64,000 bases of DNA from Bifidobacterium stellenboschense (lineage in GTDB: Bacteria > Actinomycetota > Actinomycetes > Actinomycetales > Bifidobacteriaceae), in the NCBI RefSeq assembly GCF_000741785.1, contig NZ_JGZP01000016.1, positions 1 through 64,000 of the forward strand, in the 5' to 3' direction. Positions within the stretch are counted from its first letter, which is position 1. The number at the start of each line of letters is the position of its first letter. The position numbers were made by a program, and so were the translations under genes. The notes under the pieces are model-generated. The model saw nothing but the letters and a program-made list of their open reading frames with translations. It was not told the DNA's origin and searched no databases. Shown here in pieces: positions 1-7,995 of this stretch.

Positions 1-911
1 AGCGCAGCGCCGACGCGGCCGCCGCGAAGGCCGCGTCGCAGCGCAAGCCGGGCGAGCTGTTCTCCGCCGCGATCAAGCAGCAGCTCGGCGTCGTGTTCGG
101 TCGCATGGCGCGCCCGGTCACGCTCGCGTTGGAACTCGACGACACCCCGCTGTCCGCGGAATTGCAGGGATTCATCGGCGAGATGATCGCGCTGTCCGGC
201 GGCAAGCTGAATTCGGTGGCCGTGGATGCGTCCGGGGTGATCACGGCGGTGGATGGTGCGTCGGCGCCGGCCGGTCTGGTCGTCGGCGAGCCGTTGGAGA
301 TCGTCGCTTCGGCGGGCGGTGCCGGTGATGGTGGGACAGCTGGTACCGGTGATGCGGCTAGCGCCGGTGCCGTGCTGCCGGTGTACGGCACGCTCGACGA
401 TTCCGGCCGCGCCGAATTCGACCCGTCCGGCGTGATGCCGGCGGCCCGTCCGGCCGTGCGCATCTGCGTGGCCGATGATTCCGCTGGTGACGGCGCTGGT
501 GCTGGTGACGGGGCCCGTCTCGTCTTCACCGGGCTCGCCTTCCATGGCGTGCCGTCCGGCCACGAGTTCAACTCGTTCGTGCTGGGCCTGTACAACGCGG
601 CGGGCCCGGGCCAGCCGCTCGACGACGACCTCAAGGCGCGGGCCGCGGCGATTGCCGAGACGACCGATGTGATGATCCTCGTATCGCTCACCTGCACGAT
701 GTGCCCGGAGACGGTGCTCGCCTCGCAGCGCATCGCCTCGCTCAACCCGCTCGTGCGCGCCGAAGCCTACGACGTCTCGCACTTCCCGGAACTGCGTGAT
801 CAGTACGGCGCGATGAGCGTGCCCTGCATCGTCATCGACAAGGGCGGCGAGCAGAAGGTCGAGTTCGGCAAGAAGAACATCGCCCAGATGCTCGATTTGC
901 TGGGTGCGTAA
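1..911 (+). CDS. AhpF/thioredoxin reductase-like protein, C-terminal part (5' end outside window)
   Basis: The frame is open from the window edge (codons start at base 3), so the real start lies upstream. The last ~85 residues form a thioredoxin-like fold: a CTMC redox pair after LVSLT, then a cis-Pro loop (SVPCIVID) and an EFGKKN strand. This matches the redox-active N-terminal domain of AhpF, which passes electrons to peroxiredoxin AhpC. Before it lies an Ala/Gly-rich linker (GAGDGGTAGTGDAASAG). Bifidobacterial reductases carry this domain after, not before, the FAD/NAD(P) module; that module would be upstream and is not visible. Family assignment is fairly safe for the visible domain, inferred for the whole protein. 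Confidence 0.6.
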   Translation, partial: RSADAAAAKAASQRKPGELFSAAIKQQLGVVFGRMARPVTLALELDDTPLSAELQGFIGEMIALSGGKLNSVAVDASGVITAVDGASAPAGLVVGEPLEIVASAGGAGDGGTAGTGDAASAGAVLPVYGTLDDSGRAEFDPSGVMPAARPAVRICVADDSAGDGAGAGDGARLVFTGLAFHGVPSGHEFNSFVLGLYNAAGPGQPLDDDLKARAAAIAETTDVMILVSLTCTMCPETVLASQRIASLNPLVRAEAYDVSHFPELRDQYGAMSVPCIVIDKGGEQKVEFGKKNIAQMLDLLGA

Positions 912-941
912 CGGAGGTTGTGCCGCATCCTTCTCCGTCCG

Positions 942-998
942 CTTGCAATAGTTCTTACATGTAAGAACTAAGAGTTAACATGTTAGAACTATTGCAAG
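942..998. promoter_or_regulatory. Large inverted repeat, probable operator of the AlbA_2 gene
   Basis: Arms at 942-961 and 979-998 are 20-base inverted repeats with one mismatch. Nested in the left half is a perfect 20-base palindrome, AGTTCTTACATGTAAGAACT (950-969); a related imperfect copy is at 973-990. The block ends 26 bases before the chosen ATG at 1024. It is AT-rich against a GC-rich background. Most likely a two-site operator/promoter for the gene downstream; a transcribed hairpin is the alternative. Confidence 0.7.
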
Positions 999-1023
999 TA
1001 GATGAAAGATGAGAGGAGGCGGC

Positions 1024-2673
1024 ATGCTGCCGGATAAGGAAAGCCTGACGGTGGAGTTCAAGGGCGAACAGTACCGTCCTCAGACTGATGATGAGATCGT
1101 CGATAATGTGGTCGCATTGGCAAACACGAAGGGCGGTGCTCTATACCTCGGCGTCGAAGACGGGGGAACCGTAACAGGCGCGGACAGACGGCATTGCAAC
1201 ATCAACGGGTTGGCCGCGTTCATTTTCAACAAAACCGTTCCGCAGCTCTCAACGCGTGTCTCCTTGCTCCATGAGAACGGTTTGCCGGTGGTTTCCATCG
1301 AAGTGGACAATAGCCAGCAGATTGTCTCCACCAGCCAAGGAAAAACACTGCAACGACGCCTGAAAGCAGACGGTACGCCCGAAGTCGTTCCTCTGTTCGT
1401 GGCACAGTTCATCAGCCGTCTATCCCAGCAACGTTCGTATGATTTCAGTGCGCAACCGGCCCCCGAAGCACGGCTGTCTGATTTGAATCCGGAAGCGCGA
1501 AATAAATTACGGAGCAGTATCCGCAGCGCCAATGCCCAAAGCTCATTGCTGTCTTTTGACGATGTCGATTTCGACAGGGCGTTGGAATTGGTCGTTGACG
1601 GACCGGACGGTCCGCAGCCTTCCGTCGCCGGCTTGTTGACCATCGGCACAATTGATGCCATCCGACGTTCGGTCCCCGCGGCATCCGCCGTATTCCAAGT
1701 GATGAAGGGCATGTCCCCGAAGGTCAATACCGACCCGTTCGTACGGCCTTTGGTGGACATGTTTGACCGTATCGATGAGTTGATGACCCCATGGAATCCA
1801 AGTCACGAAATCATGAGCGGCCTGATTCGCGTCGATTTGCCGGACTTCGACCACACGGCGTTTCGCGAGGCTATGATCAACGCCTTCTGTCATCGGGACT
1901 ATGCGCAAATGGGCTCGGTAAGGTTCCTGATCGACGATGATGGATTAACCATAGCCAATCCCGGAGGATTCATCGAAGGCGTTTCCGAAGACAACTTGCT
2001 TACCGTGCAGCCACGTTCACGCAATCCCCAACTTGCGCTGATTCTGAAGGCCGCCGGGTACGTTGAACGGACCGGACGCGGAGTGGATGCCATCTATGCC
2101 GGATCCATCGCGTCAGGTGGGGCCTTCCCGGATTATTCCGAATCGAGCGCCGAAGAAGTGGTGCTGTTCCTACGCCGTGTAGTGCCGGATGAGGCGTTCA
2201 TCGGCATGATCAGCGCGGAGGAACGTCGACGGGGGGCGCCGCTGTCGGTTTGGTCGTTGATAGTGCTTTCCTTGCTGCGCGAGCATCGACGAATGACCAT
2301 GACGCAGTTGTGTGACTTCTCCCACCTTGAACGTAGACGTATCGTCTCTTCCATCGAAGCGCTTGTGGAGGCCGGCTTGGTGGAAGCCGTTGGTGGGGGA
2401 GCCTATCGGTCGTATATGCTGAGTGCCCAAGTGTATAAGCGTTCGGACGGGCTGAAGTCCTATATGCGTCAACGCAATATCGATGCCACACGGCGTGAGG
2501 GCCTTGTTCTGGGATTCATGGAGAACAATGATGGCATAGCCACTACCGCCGATGTCATGGATTTGTTCGGTCTGAGTTACATCAGCGCTTATCGGCTGCT
2601 GAAGAAACTCGAAGATGCCGGTACGATCCGTCGTGAAGGGAATGGCCCATCGTCTCGATACGTGCGTGTGTAA
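1024..2673 (+). CDS. AlbA_2 (Schlafen-type) domain protein with C-terminal ATPase-like and winged-helix parts; putative transcriptional regulator
   Basis: 549 aa from ATG 1024, chosen because AGGAGG (1013-1018) sits 5 bases upstream; ATG 1009 lies before that site. N-terminal ~130 residues match the AlbA_2 domain (ESLTVEFKGE, VVALANTKGGALYLGVED). Around residues 275-370 is the HATPase_c_4-like segment (FREAMINAFCHRDY, ANPGGFIEG, GYVERTGRGVDAI). The C-terminal ~150 residues contain two winged-helix-like units (REHRRMTMTQLCDFSHLERRRI; TTADVMDLFGLSYISAYRLLKKL). Such proteins are usually annotated as ATP-binding or DNA-binding regulators, often accessory. Gene is monocistronic and probably autoregulated through the palindrome at 942-998. 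Target genes unknown. Confidence 0.8.
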   Translation: MLPDKESLTVEFKGEQYRPQTDDEIVDNVVALANTKGGALYLGVEDGGTVTGADRRHCNINGLAAFIFNKTVPQLSTRVSLLHENGLPVVSIEVDNSQQIVSTSQGKTLQRRLKADGTPEVVPLFVAQFISRLSQQRSYDFSAQPAPEARLSDLNPEARNKLRSSIRSANAQSSLLSFDDVDFDRALELVVDGPDGPQPSVAGLLTIGTIDAIRRSVPAASAVFQVMKGMSPKVNTDPFVRPLVDMFDRIDELMTPWNPSHEIMSGLIRVDLPDFDHTAFREAMINAFCHRDYAQMGSVRFLIDDDGLTIANPGGFIEGVSEDNLLTVQPRSRNPQLALILKAAGYVERTGRGVDAIYAGSIASGGAFPDYSESSAEEVVLFLRRVVPDEAFIGMISAEERRRGAPLSVWSLIVLSLLREHRRMTMTQLCDFSHLERRRIVSSIEALVEAGLVEAVGGGAYRSYMLSAQVYKRSDGLKSYMRQRNIDATRREGLVLGFMENNDGIATTADVMDLFGLSYISAYRLLKKLEDAGTIRREGNGPSSRYVRV

Positions 2674-2675
2674 TC

Positions 2676-2712
2676 CACGGGGTCCGTGAATGGTGGCATC
2701 ACGGACCCCGTG
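2676..2712. terminator. Bidirectional hairpin between convergent genes
   Basis: Perfect 14-bp stem (2676-2689 with 2699-2712) starting two bases after the AlbA_2 stop, in the 75-base gap to the convergent permease gene. There is no clear U-run, so termination is inferred from position and stem strength. Confidence 0.55.
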
Positions 2713-2748
2713 ATTGGGCTGGTCGACCCGTGTATTGTCAGTAGCGCG

Positions 2749-4083
2749 TCAGGCGGCCTTGCCGATGGCGGGGCGAGCGGGACGTGCCGTCTCGGGGGCC
2801 GGAGTCGGGGCCGCGTCGCGGACGGTGACGCGCTTGCCGGCGGCCTTGACCAGGGTGACGCTCACCAGCGCCACCACGTACAGCGCGGTGAGCACCGGGA
2901 TCAGCGCGGCGTAGCGATGCGCCTGATCCGGCGCGTGCGTCACCACGAACGAAGCCAGCTGGTTGCCGGACAAGCCGGCGAACGCCCACGCGCTCAGCGT
3001 GAGTCCGTGCGTGGTGGAGACGGTCTTCGTGCCGAAGTGCTGGTCGAGCAGCACCGGCAGCGTGGAGAATCCGCCGCCGTAGCCCGCGTTGACGAGGAAC
3101 AGCATGGCGAGCACCGCCCACAGCAGGGCATTGTCGATGCTGTTAATCGCGATCTGCAGCAGGCAGACGGCGATCGACATGACGAAGAGCACCTGATACA
3201 CGCTCTCGCGGCGCTTCAAGTGGTCGGAAAGCGTGGAGAAGCCCACGCGGCCTGCCGTATTGAACACGGAGTCGACGGCCAGCACCAGTCCGATGACGCC
3301 CGCGGAGGCCGCGGAGAACGCGCTCGGACTCAGCGAGGAGTAACGGGGCAGCGCGGCCAGCACGTCGTGCAGGATGTCCTTCTCCTGGCTGATGAGCGCC
3401 AGACCGCAGGTGATGTTGAGGTAGAACGCGATCCAGATGCCCCAGAACACGGGCTTCGTGAGGATCGAACGGCGGCTGACATGCGAGGTGACCGGATCGT
3501 ACGTCCAGCCGGCCGGACGGCGGATGAGCAGGAATCCGGCGAGCATCATCACCGCGTAGATCGCGGCCAGCACGTAGAACATGTTCACGAGGCCGACCGC
3601 GCCGATCAGGAGCTCCATCAGCGGGCTGCCGATCGCCTTGGCGAGACCGAATCCGGCGACCGCGATACCCGTGGCGAGGCCCTTGTTGTCCGCGAACCAG
3701 AGCATCAGGTTCTTGACCGGCGTCAGATAGCCGACGCCGAGTCCCACGCCCATGATCGCGCCATAGCAGATGAACACGCCCGGCAGGAAGCCCAGCGCGA
3801 TGCTCGCGCCCGTGCCCGCGAATCCGGCCACGAAGCAGATCATCGAGACGAGCGCCGACTTGCGGATGTCCTTCTCCACCATCGGCCCCGCGAACGCGGC
3901 GGACATGCCGAGGAAGAAGATGGCGAGCGAGAACGCCCATTCCACGGAAGCGGGTGCGACGTGCATCTGGTCGGCGATGAGCTGCTTGAACACGCTCCAG
4001 CAGTAGACGGTGCCGATCGGGATGTGGATGAGCAGTGCAGGTGCGATCGCGCTGGTCCAACGGTTCGCGGTGATCTTCGCCAT
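2749..4083 (-). CDS. OFA-family major facilitator transporter
   Basis: 444 aa with about 12 hydrophobic segments and a start (ATG 4083) preceded by GAAAGGAA. Sequence features fit the oxalate/formate antiporter family: the N terminus NRWTSAIAPALLIHIPIGTVYCWSVF, the paired halves, GVGLGVGYLTPVKNLMLWF in TM4-5, and GYGGGFSTLPVLL in TM10. OFA members exchange or take up small carboxylates; the substrate here is not deducible. The C-terminal ~25 residues are Ala/Pro-rich and cytoplasmic. Monocistronic. The upstream region carries a GTCATATGAC palindrome (4231-4240) that could be an operator. Confidence 0.85.
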   Translation of the reverse strand: MAKITANRWTSAIAPALLIHIPIGTVYCWSVFKQLIADQMHVAPASVEWAFSLAIFFLGMSAAFAGPMVEKDIRKSALVSMICFVAGFAGTGASIALGFLPGVFICYGAIMGVGLGVGYLTPVKNLMLWFADNKGLATGIAVAGFGLAKAIGSPLMELLIGAVGLVNMFYVLAAIYAVMMLAGFLLIRRPAGWTYDPVTSHVSRRSILTKPVFWGIWIAFYLNITCGLALISQEKDILHDVLAALPRYSSLSPSAFSAASAGVIGLVLAVDSVFNTAGRVGFSTLSDHLKRRESVYQVLFVMSIAVCLLQIAINSIDNALLWAVLAMLFLVNAGYGGGFSTLPVLLDQHFGTKTVSTTHGLTLSAWAFAGLSGNQLASFVVTHAPDQAHRYAALIPVLTALYVVALVSVTLVKAAGKRVTVRDAAPTPAPETARPARPAIGKAA

Positions 4084-4790
4084 GCGCGGGGTTCCTTTCG
4101 TAGCGGGATACGATGGCCTGCCGGCATGCGCAAGGGGTGGATGGGCGCCGAGCCGTTCCGCGCGGAACGGTCATGCGAAACGATTGCGTGCACGCTGATC
4201 GTGCGATGATGCGGAATCCGCATGTCATAGGTCATATGACGTGCACGATGATTCACATCATGCGCATCGCGGATATCCGATGTTTCAACCGAACATCTCC
4301 GATGTGTGTTTCGCCGGCGTTCTTGCCCCCTGTCGACGCCGACAAAAAGCACTATAACGAGGATTCATACCATGGCTCGCGGAAGGGCGGTGGTGTCCCG
4401 TGTGAGAAAGTTCACACGCTTTCGCAAGGGTGGCCGTGTCGTGATGCGGACTCGGAAAACGCCCCCGCCGGCGGGGCTGGCGGTGCGGGCGTGGATGGTG
4501 AGGGCGCGGTGCCGGAAACGCCCCCGCCGGCTGGGGCTGGCATTGAAGTGGAGGCACCTGACAACGCGCCCGGGGAGCGCCCCCGCTGGCGGGGGCTGGC
4601 AGCCGAAGGCTGACTGGGGGTGGTTCGCGTCGCCGGTGTGCAGGCCCCGCCCGGATTGCCCGTCCGGATCACCCGTCTGGACCACCCCCACCCGCTTCGC
4701 CGGGAGCCCCCGCCGGCGGGGCGGTTGTGTGGACTTGCCTTCGGCGAGACTGTGTTGATTCGCGGCTTCGCCGCGGTGACGGGAAAAGGA
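4084..4790. repeat. Gene-free stretch with GC-rich palindromic repeats
   Basis: No convincing gene. 4084-4380 is the upstream region of the permease. From about 4450 to 4730 there are at least four degenerate copies of the window-wide element whose core is GCCCCCGCNGGCGGGGGC: near 4456-4480, 4513-4537, 4577-4625 (with the trailing stem GCAGCCGAAGGCTGACTGGGGGTGG) and an inverted copy at 4677-4725. Apparent ORFs here only translate the repeat. Confidence 0.7.
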
Positions 4791-4816
4791 AAGGGACCGC
4801 TGAGTCGCGGTCCCTT
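4791..4816 (-). terminator. Probable ppc terminator
   Basis: Perfect 10-bp stem (4791-4800 with 4807-4816, loop TGAGTC). Read on the minus strand it is followed by TTCCTTTTCCC, a pyrimidine tract that suits termination of leftward ppc transcription about 130 bases past its stop. Confidence 0.6.
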
Positions 4817-4824
4817 GCTGTATT

Positions 4825-4950
4825 GGCGGTGATTTGCGCGCGCGAAGCGCACAAGCGCAAATCACCGCCTACGTTTGCGGGTTTGGAAGCCCACTGGGCT
4901 TCCAAACCGGTTGTTGCAGCGCGAGCTGCAACAACCGACCGCAAACGTCA
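4825..4950 (-). other. Multi-hairpin element joined to the ppc stop codon
   Basis: Four perfect stems lie between the ppc stop and its terminator. One is 15 bp (4825-4839 with 4855-4869) with an inner GCGC-GAA-GCGC hairpin. Next to it is a 10-bp outer stem (4871-4880 with 4939-4948) enclosing two hairpins: 14 bp (4880-4893 with 4895-4908) and 12 bp (4909-4920 with 4925-4936). The outer stem reaches the last base of the stop codon, giving a cloverleaf-like fold in the mRNA 3' end or in single-stranded DNA. Confidence 0.7.
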
Positions 4951-7704
4951 GCCCGTGTTCTGCAGGCCGGCGGCGACGCCCGACACGGTGCAGAGGATGA
5001 GATAGATGAACTCGGCCTGCTGGCTCTTGGAGAGCTCTTCCTTGTCCACCTTCTTACGCAGCGAACGCAGCGCGAGCACCTGGGTGACGGACAGCGCGTC
5101 CACGTAGGGGGAGCGGATTCGGATGGCCTGGCCGAGCACGTGACGGTGCTGGAGCGGCCACTTGTCGCCGACGATGGCGAGCACCCACTTGCGGGTGAGC
5201 TCCATCTCGTGCATGACCTTCTCCGGCAGATCGGTGCGGTCGTCCAGCGCCAGGTACATCTTCGCGATGCGCTCGTCGGTCTTGGCGAGCGACATCTCGA
5301 TGTTGTCGATGAACGTGGAGAACAGCGGCCACTCCTCGTAGGCCTGGCGCATCGTCTCCAGATTGCCGAACTTCTCGCATGCGGTGCCGAGGCCGTACCA
5401 GGCGGCCAGGTTGATGCGGGCCTGGGCCCAGGAGAAGATCCACGGAATCGTGCGCAGATCGTCGAGCGACTTCGCGCCGAGGCCGCGCTTGGCCGGGCGG
5501 GAGCCGATCGGCAGCAGACCGATCTCGGTCAGCGGCGTCACGGTGGAGAACCACTGCGCGAAATCGGGCGTGTGCAGCAGGTCGAGGAAGCGCTCGTGCG
5601 CTGCCTCGTCGAGCTCGTGCGCCATCTCCGCGTACTTGACGGTCATGTCCGTGTTGCGCTTCTCGACGCTCGGCGCGGACTGGAGCAGGGTCGCCGCCGC
5701 GACGGACTCGACGTGGCGGATGGCCAGCACCGGGTTGCCGTAGCGGGCGAAGATGACCTCGCCCTGTTCGGTGAGCTTGAAGCGGCACTTGACGGAACCG
5801 ACCGGCTGGGCGAGCACCGCACGGTTGGCGGGGCCGCCGCCACGACCGACGGCGCCGCCGCGGCCATGGAACAGGGTCAGGTCGATGTCGTGCGACTTCG
5901 CCCACTTGGCGATGCGCTCCTGCGCGGAGTGCAGGGCCAGCGTCGCGGAGGTCGGGCCGGCGTCCTTCGAGGAGTCGGAGTAGCCGAGCATGACCTCGAG
6001 CTTGTTGCCGGTGGCCTTGAGACGAGCCTGCACTTCGGGGATCTTGATCATGTCCTCGAGCACGTCCACCGAGTTCTGGAGATCCTCGAGCTGCTCGAAC
6101 AGCGGAATCACGTCGATGGTCGGCACGTCCTCCGGATGCGCGAAGGCGAGACGGTTCAGCTCGTAGACGTCCTTGATGTTCTGGGCGCTCTTCGTGAACG
6201 AGATGATGTAGCGGCGGGCGGCCTTCGTGCCGTTGCGCTTCTGGATGGAACCGAGGGCGCGGAAGGTGTCGAGCACCTCCTGGGTCATCGGCTGCAGATC
6301 GCCGCGCTCGCCGTGCAGGCCGTGCTCGCGGATGTCCGCGAGAGCGCGCGAATGTACGACGGAGTGCTGACGGAACTCCATCTCGACCATGTGGAAGCCG
6401 AAGGTCTCGGCCTGCCAGATGAGGTCCTGCAGCGGGCCGTAGGCGGAGCGCTTGGCGCCCGCGTCGGCCAGCGACTTCTGGACCGTCTTCAGATCGGCGA
6501 TGTAGTCCTCGCACGTGTGGTACATGAGGTCGGCGTCGCGCTCGATCGTGTAGTGCAGGCGGTCGGCGATCACCAGCATGACGGCGCGGTGCAGCTCCTT
6601 GGTGGAGATCAGCGCGGCCTTGTCGGTGAGCCTCTCGCTCATCTCCTTCTGGTGGCTCCACAGCACCTTGAGCTCGGAGCTCGGCGGCGTGGTCTCCGCT
6701 TCCATCGTGAGGTTGCGGCCCACGGTGCGGGTGGCCTCCTCAAGGGCGGCGAGCACATGGTCGGAGAACTTGCGGGCCACCTGACGGCTCACCTTGGCGG
6801 TGACGTTCGGGTTGCCGTCGCGGTCGGAGCCGATCCAGCTGCCCGGGTGGAAGAACGCGGGGCAGACGGGCTCGACGAGTCCGGCCTTGTCGCCCAGCAC
6901 CCAGTCGTCGAAACGACGGTAGACCTGCGGAATCGTGTGGAACAGCGTGTTGTCGAAGATGTCGAGGATCGTGTCCGCCTCCTCGACCGGGGTCGGCTTC
7001 TTCAGCGCGATCGGCGAGGTGCGGAACAGCGCGTCGATCTCGTTGTAGAGGCGGCGGCTGTTCTCCTTCTTGTCCGAGCCGCCGAGCGTCTTGTGCGCGG
7101 TGAGCAGTTCGGAGATGCGGCGGATCTTGCCTTCGACGGCCTTGCGTCGGGCTTCGGTCGGGTGCGCGGTGAACACCGGGTGGAACTCGAGTCGGTCGAG
7201 CAGTTCCTTCGCCTTCGCCGGGCCCATCTCGTTGATGAGCTGGTGGTAGGCGACGGTGAGCTCGTTGATCGGGTCCACGGCGCTGTCCTCGGTCACCTTG
7301 GCCTCGCGTGCGTGCAGCACGGAGACGCGGTAGTCCTCCTCGCACAGGTTCGCGAGGTGGAAGTAGGTGGCGAATGCACGGGCCAGCAGCTGGGCGTCGT
7401 GGAGCTTCATCTTGTCGATGGTCTCCACTGCCTTCTTCAGTCCGTCGTGATCCGGATCGGGATCGACCATGACGCCTTCGAAGTGTTCGGCGCTGGCCTC
7501 GACCGCATACTGGCGCACTTCATCGAAAGTGGCGAGCAATTTGGGATCGAACTCGCCGAGCACGTCGCGCAGAATGCGCAGGCACAGATCCATATCGCTG
7601 GCGAGTGATTCAGGAAGATGACGCTCTTCGGGACCCTTGGTTCCGGTGCCGGTCGAGACTATCGTCGCGTCGGCGGGCGTGATCTGCTGATCGTTATCTG
7701 TCAT
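4948..7704 (-). CDS. ppc: Phosphoenolpyruvate carboxylase
   Basis: 918 aa. Start ATG 7704 is chosen because AGGAGG precedes it by 5 bases; a longer open frame upstream has no such site. It adds bicarbonate to phosphoenolpyruvate to give oxaloacetate, replenishing the partial TCA pathway. Hallmarks in order: VFTAHPTEARRK (catalytic His), GSWIGSDRDGNPNVTAK, GYSDSSKDAG, LFHGRGGAVGRGGGP (catalytic loop), LRTIPWIFSWAQ, and the conserved C-terminal QNTG. Full family length. Monocistronic, with hairpins and a terminator downstream. Confidence 0.97.
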   Translation of the reverse strand: MTDNDQQITPADATIVSTGTGTKGPEERHLPESLASDMDLCLRILRDVLGEFDPKLLATFDEVRQYAVEASAEHFEGVMVDPDPDHDGLKKAVETIDKMKLHDAQLLARAFATYFHLANLCEEDYRVSVLHAREAKVTEDSAVDPINELTVAYHQLINEMGPAKAKELLDRLEFHPVFTAHPTEARRKAVEGKIRRISELLTAHKTLGGSDKKENSRRLYNEIDALFRTSPIALKKPTPVEEADTILDIFDNTLFHTIPQVYRRFDDWVLGDKAGLVEPVCPAFFHPGSWIGSDRDGNPNVTAKVSRQVARKFSDHVLAALEEATRTVGRNLTMEAETTPPSSELKVLWSHQKEMSERLTDKAALISTKELHRAVMLVIADRLHYTIERDADLMYHTCEDYIADLKTVQKSLADAGAKRSAYGPLQDLIWQAETFGFHMVEMEFRQHSVVHSRALADIREHGLHGERGDLQPMTQEVLDTFRALGSIQKRNGTKAARRYIISFTKSAQNIKDVYELNRLAFAHPEDVPTIDVIPLFEQLEDLQNSVDVLEDMIKIPEVQARLKATGNKLEVMLGYSDSSKDAGPTSATLALHSAQERIAKWAKSHDIDLTLFHGRGGAVGRGGGPANRAVLAQPVGSVKCRFKLTEQGEVIFARYGNPVLAIRHVESVAAATLLQSAPSVEKRNTDMTVKYAEMAHELDEAAHERFLDLLHTPDFAQWFSTVTPLTEIGLLPIGSRPAKRGLGAKSLDDLRTIPWIFSWAQARINLAAWYGLGTACEKFGNLETMRQAYEEWPLFSTFIDNIEMSLAKTDERIAKMYLALDDRTDLPEKVMHEMELTRKWVLAIVGDKWPLQHRHVLGQAIRIRSPYVDALSVTQVLALRSLRKKVDKEELSKSQQAEFIYLILCTVSGVAAGLQNTG

Positions 7705-7995
7705 CAGACCTCCTTCTGCCACGTTGAGGGTTGCTCGGTCTGCCGATCGTCCATGGCTCCTCCATGGTTGTTGAGATCGGCCGTTGCGAGCCCACAGCCC
7801 TGCGCAGCGTTTGGTTGTGGTCGTCATTGTAGCCACGCGTAATCGCACTTCATGTTACGAAGTCCATTTTTTGTGCGCGATAGTGAGTGGATTTTGTGCG
7901 TTTGTCGAATCGTGACGCCGGAAAGTCCGGTATGTGGACTCAGTGGTGGGCGACGGCGATTGTGCCGATGATTGCGGGCATGCCGCGCGGTAGTA

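Noticed and set aside
2686-4209. Long rightward open frame opposite the OFA permease
   Set aside because: Highly Arg/Asp/His-rich translation typical of antisense high-GC DNA; the minus strand has a full membrane-transporter pattern and a ribosome site.
4306-4758. 150-codon ORF in the intergenic repeats
   Set aside because: Its sequence is translated palindromic repeat with no constraint and no good ribosome site.
4834-7608. 924-codon rightward open frame opposite ppc
   Set aside because: Shadow of a strongly codon-biased gene; no recognisable domain, while the other strand is a complete carboxylase.
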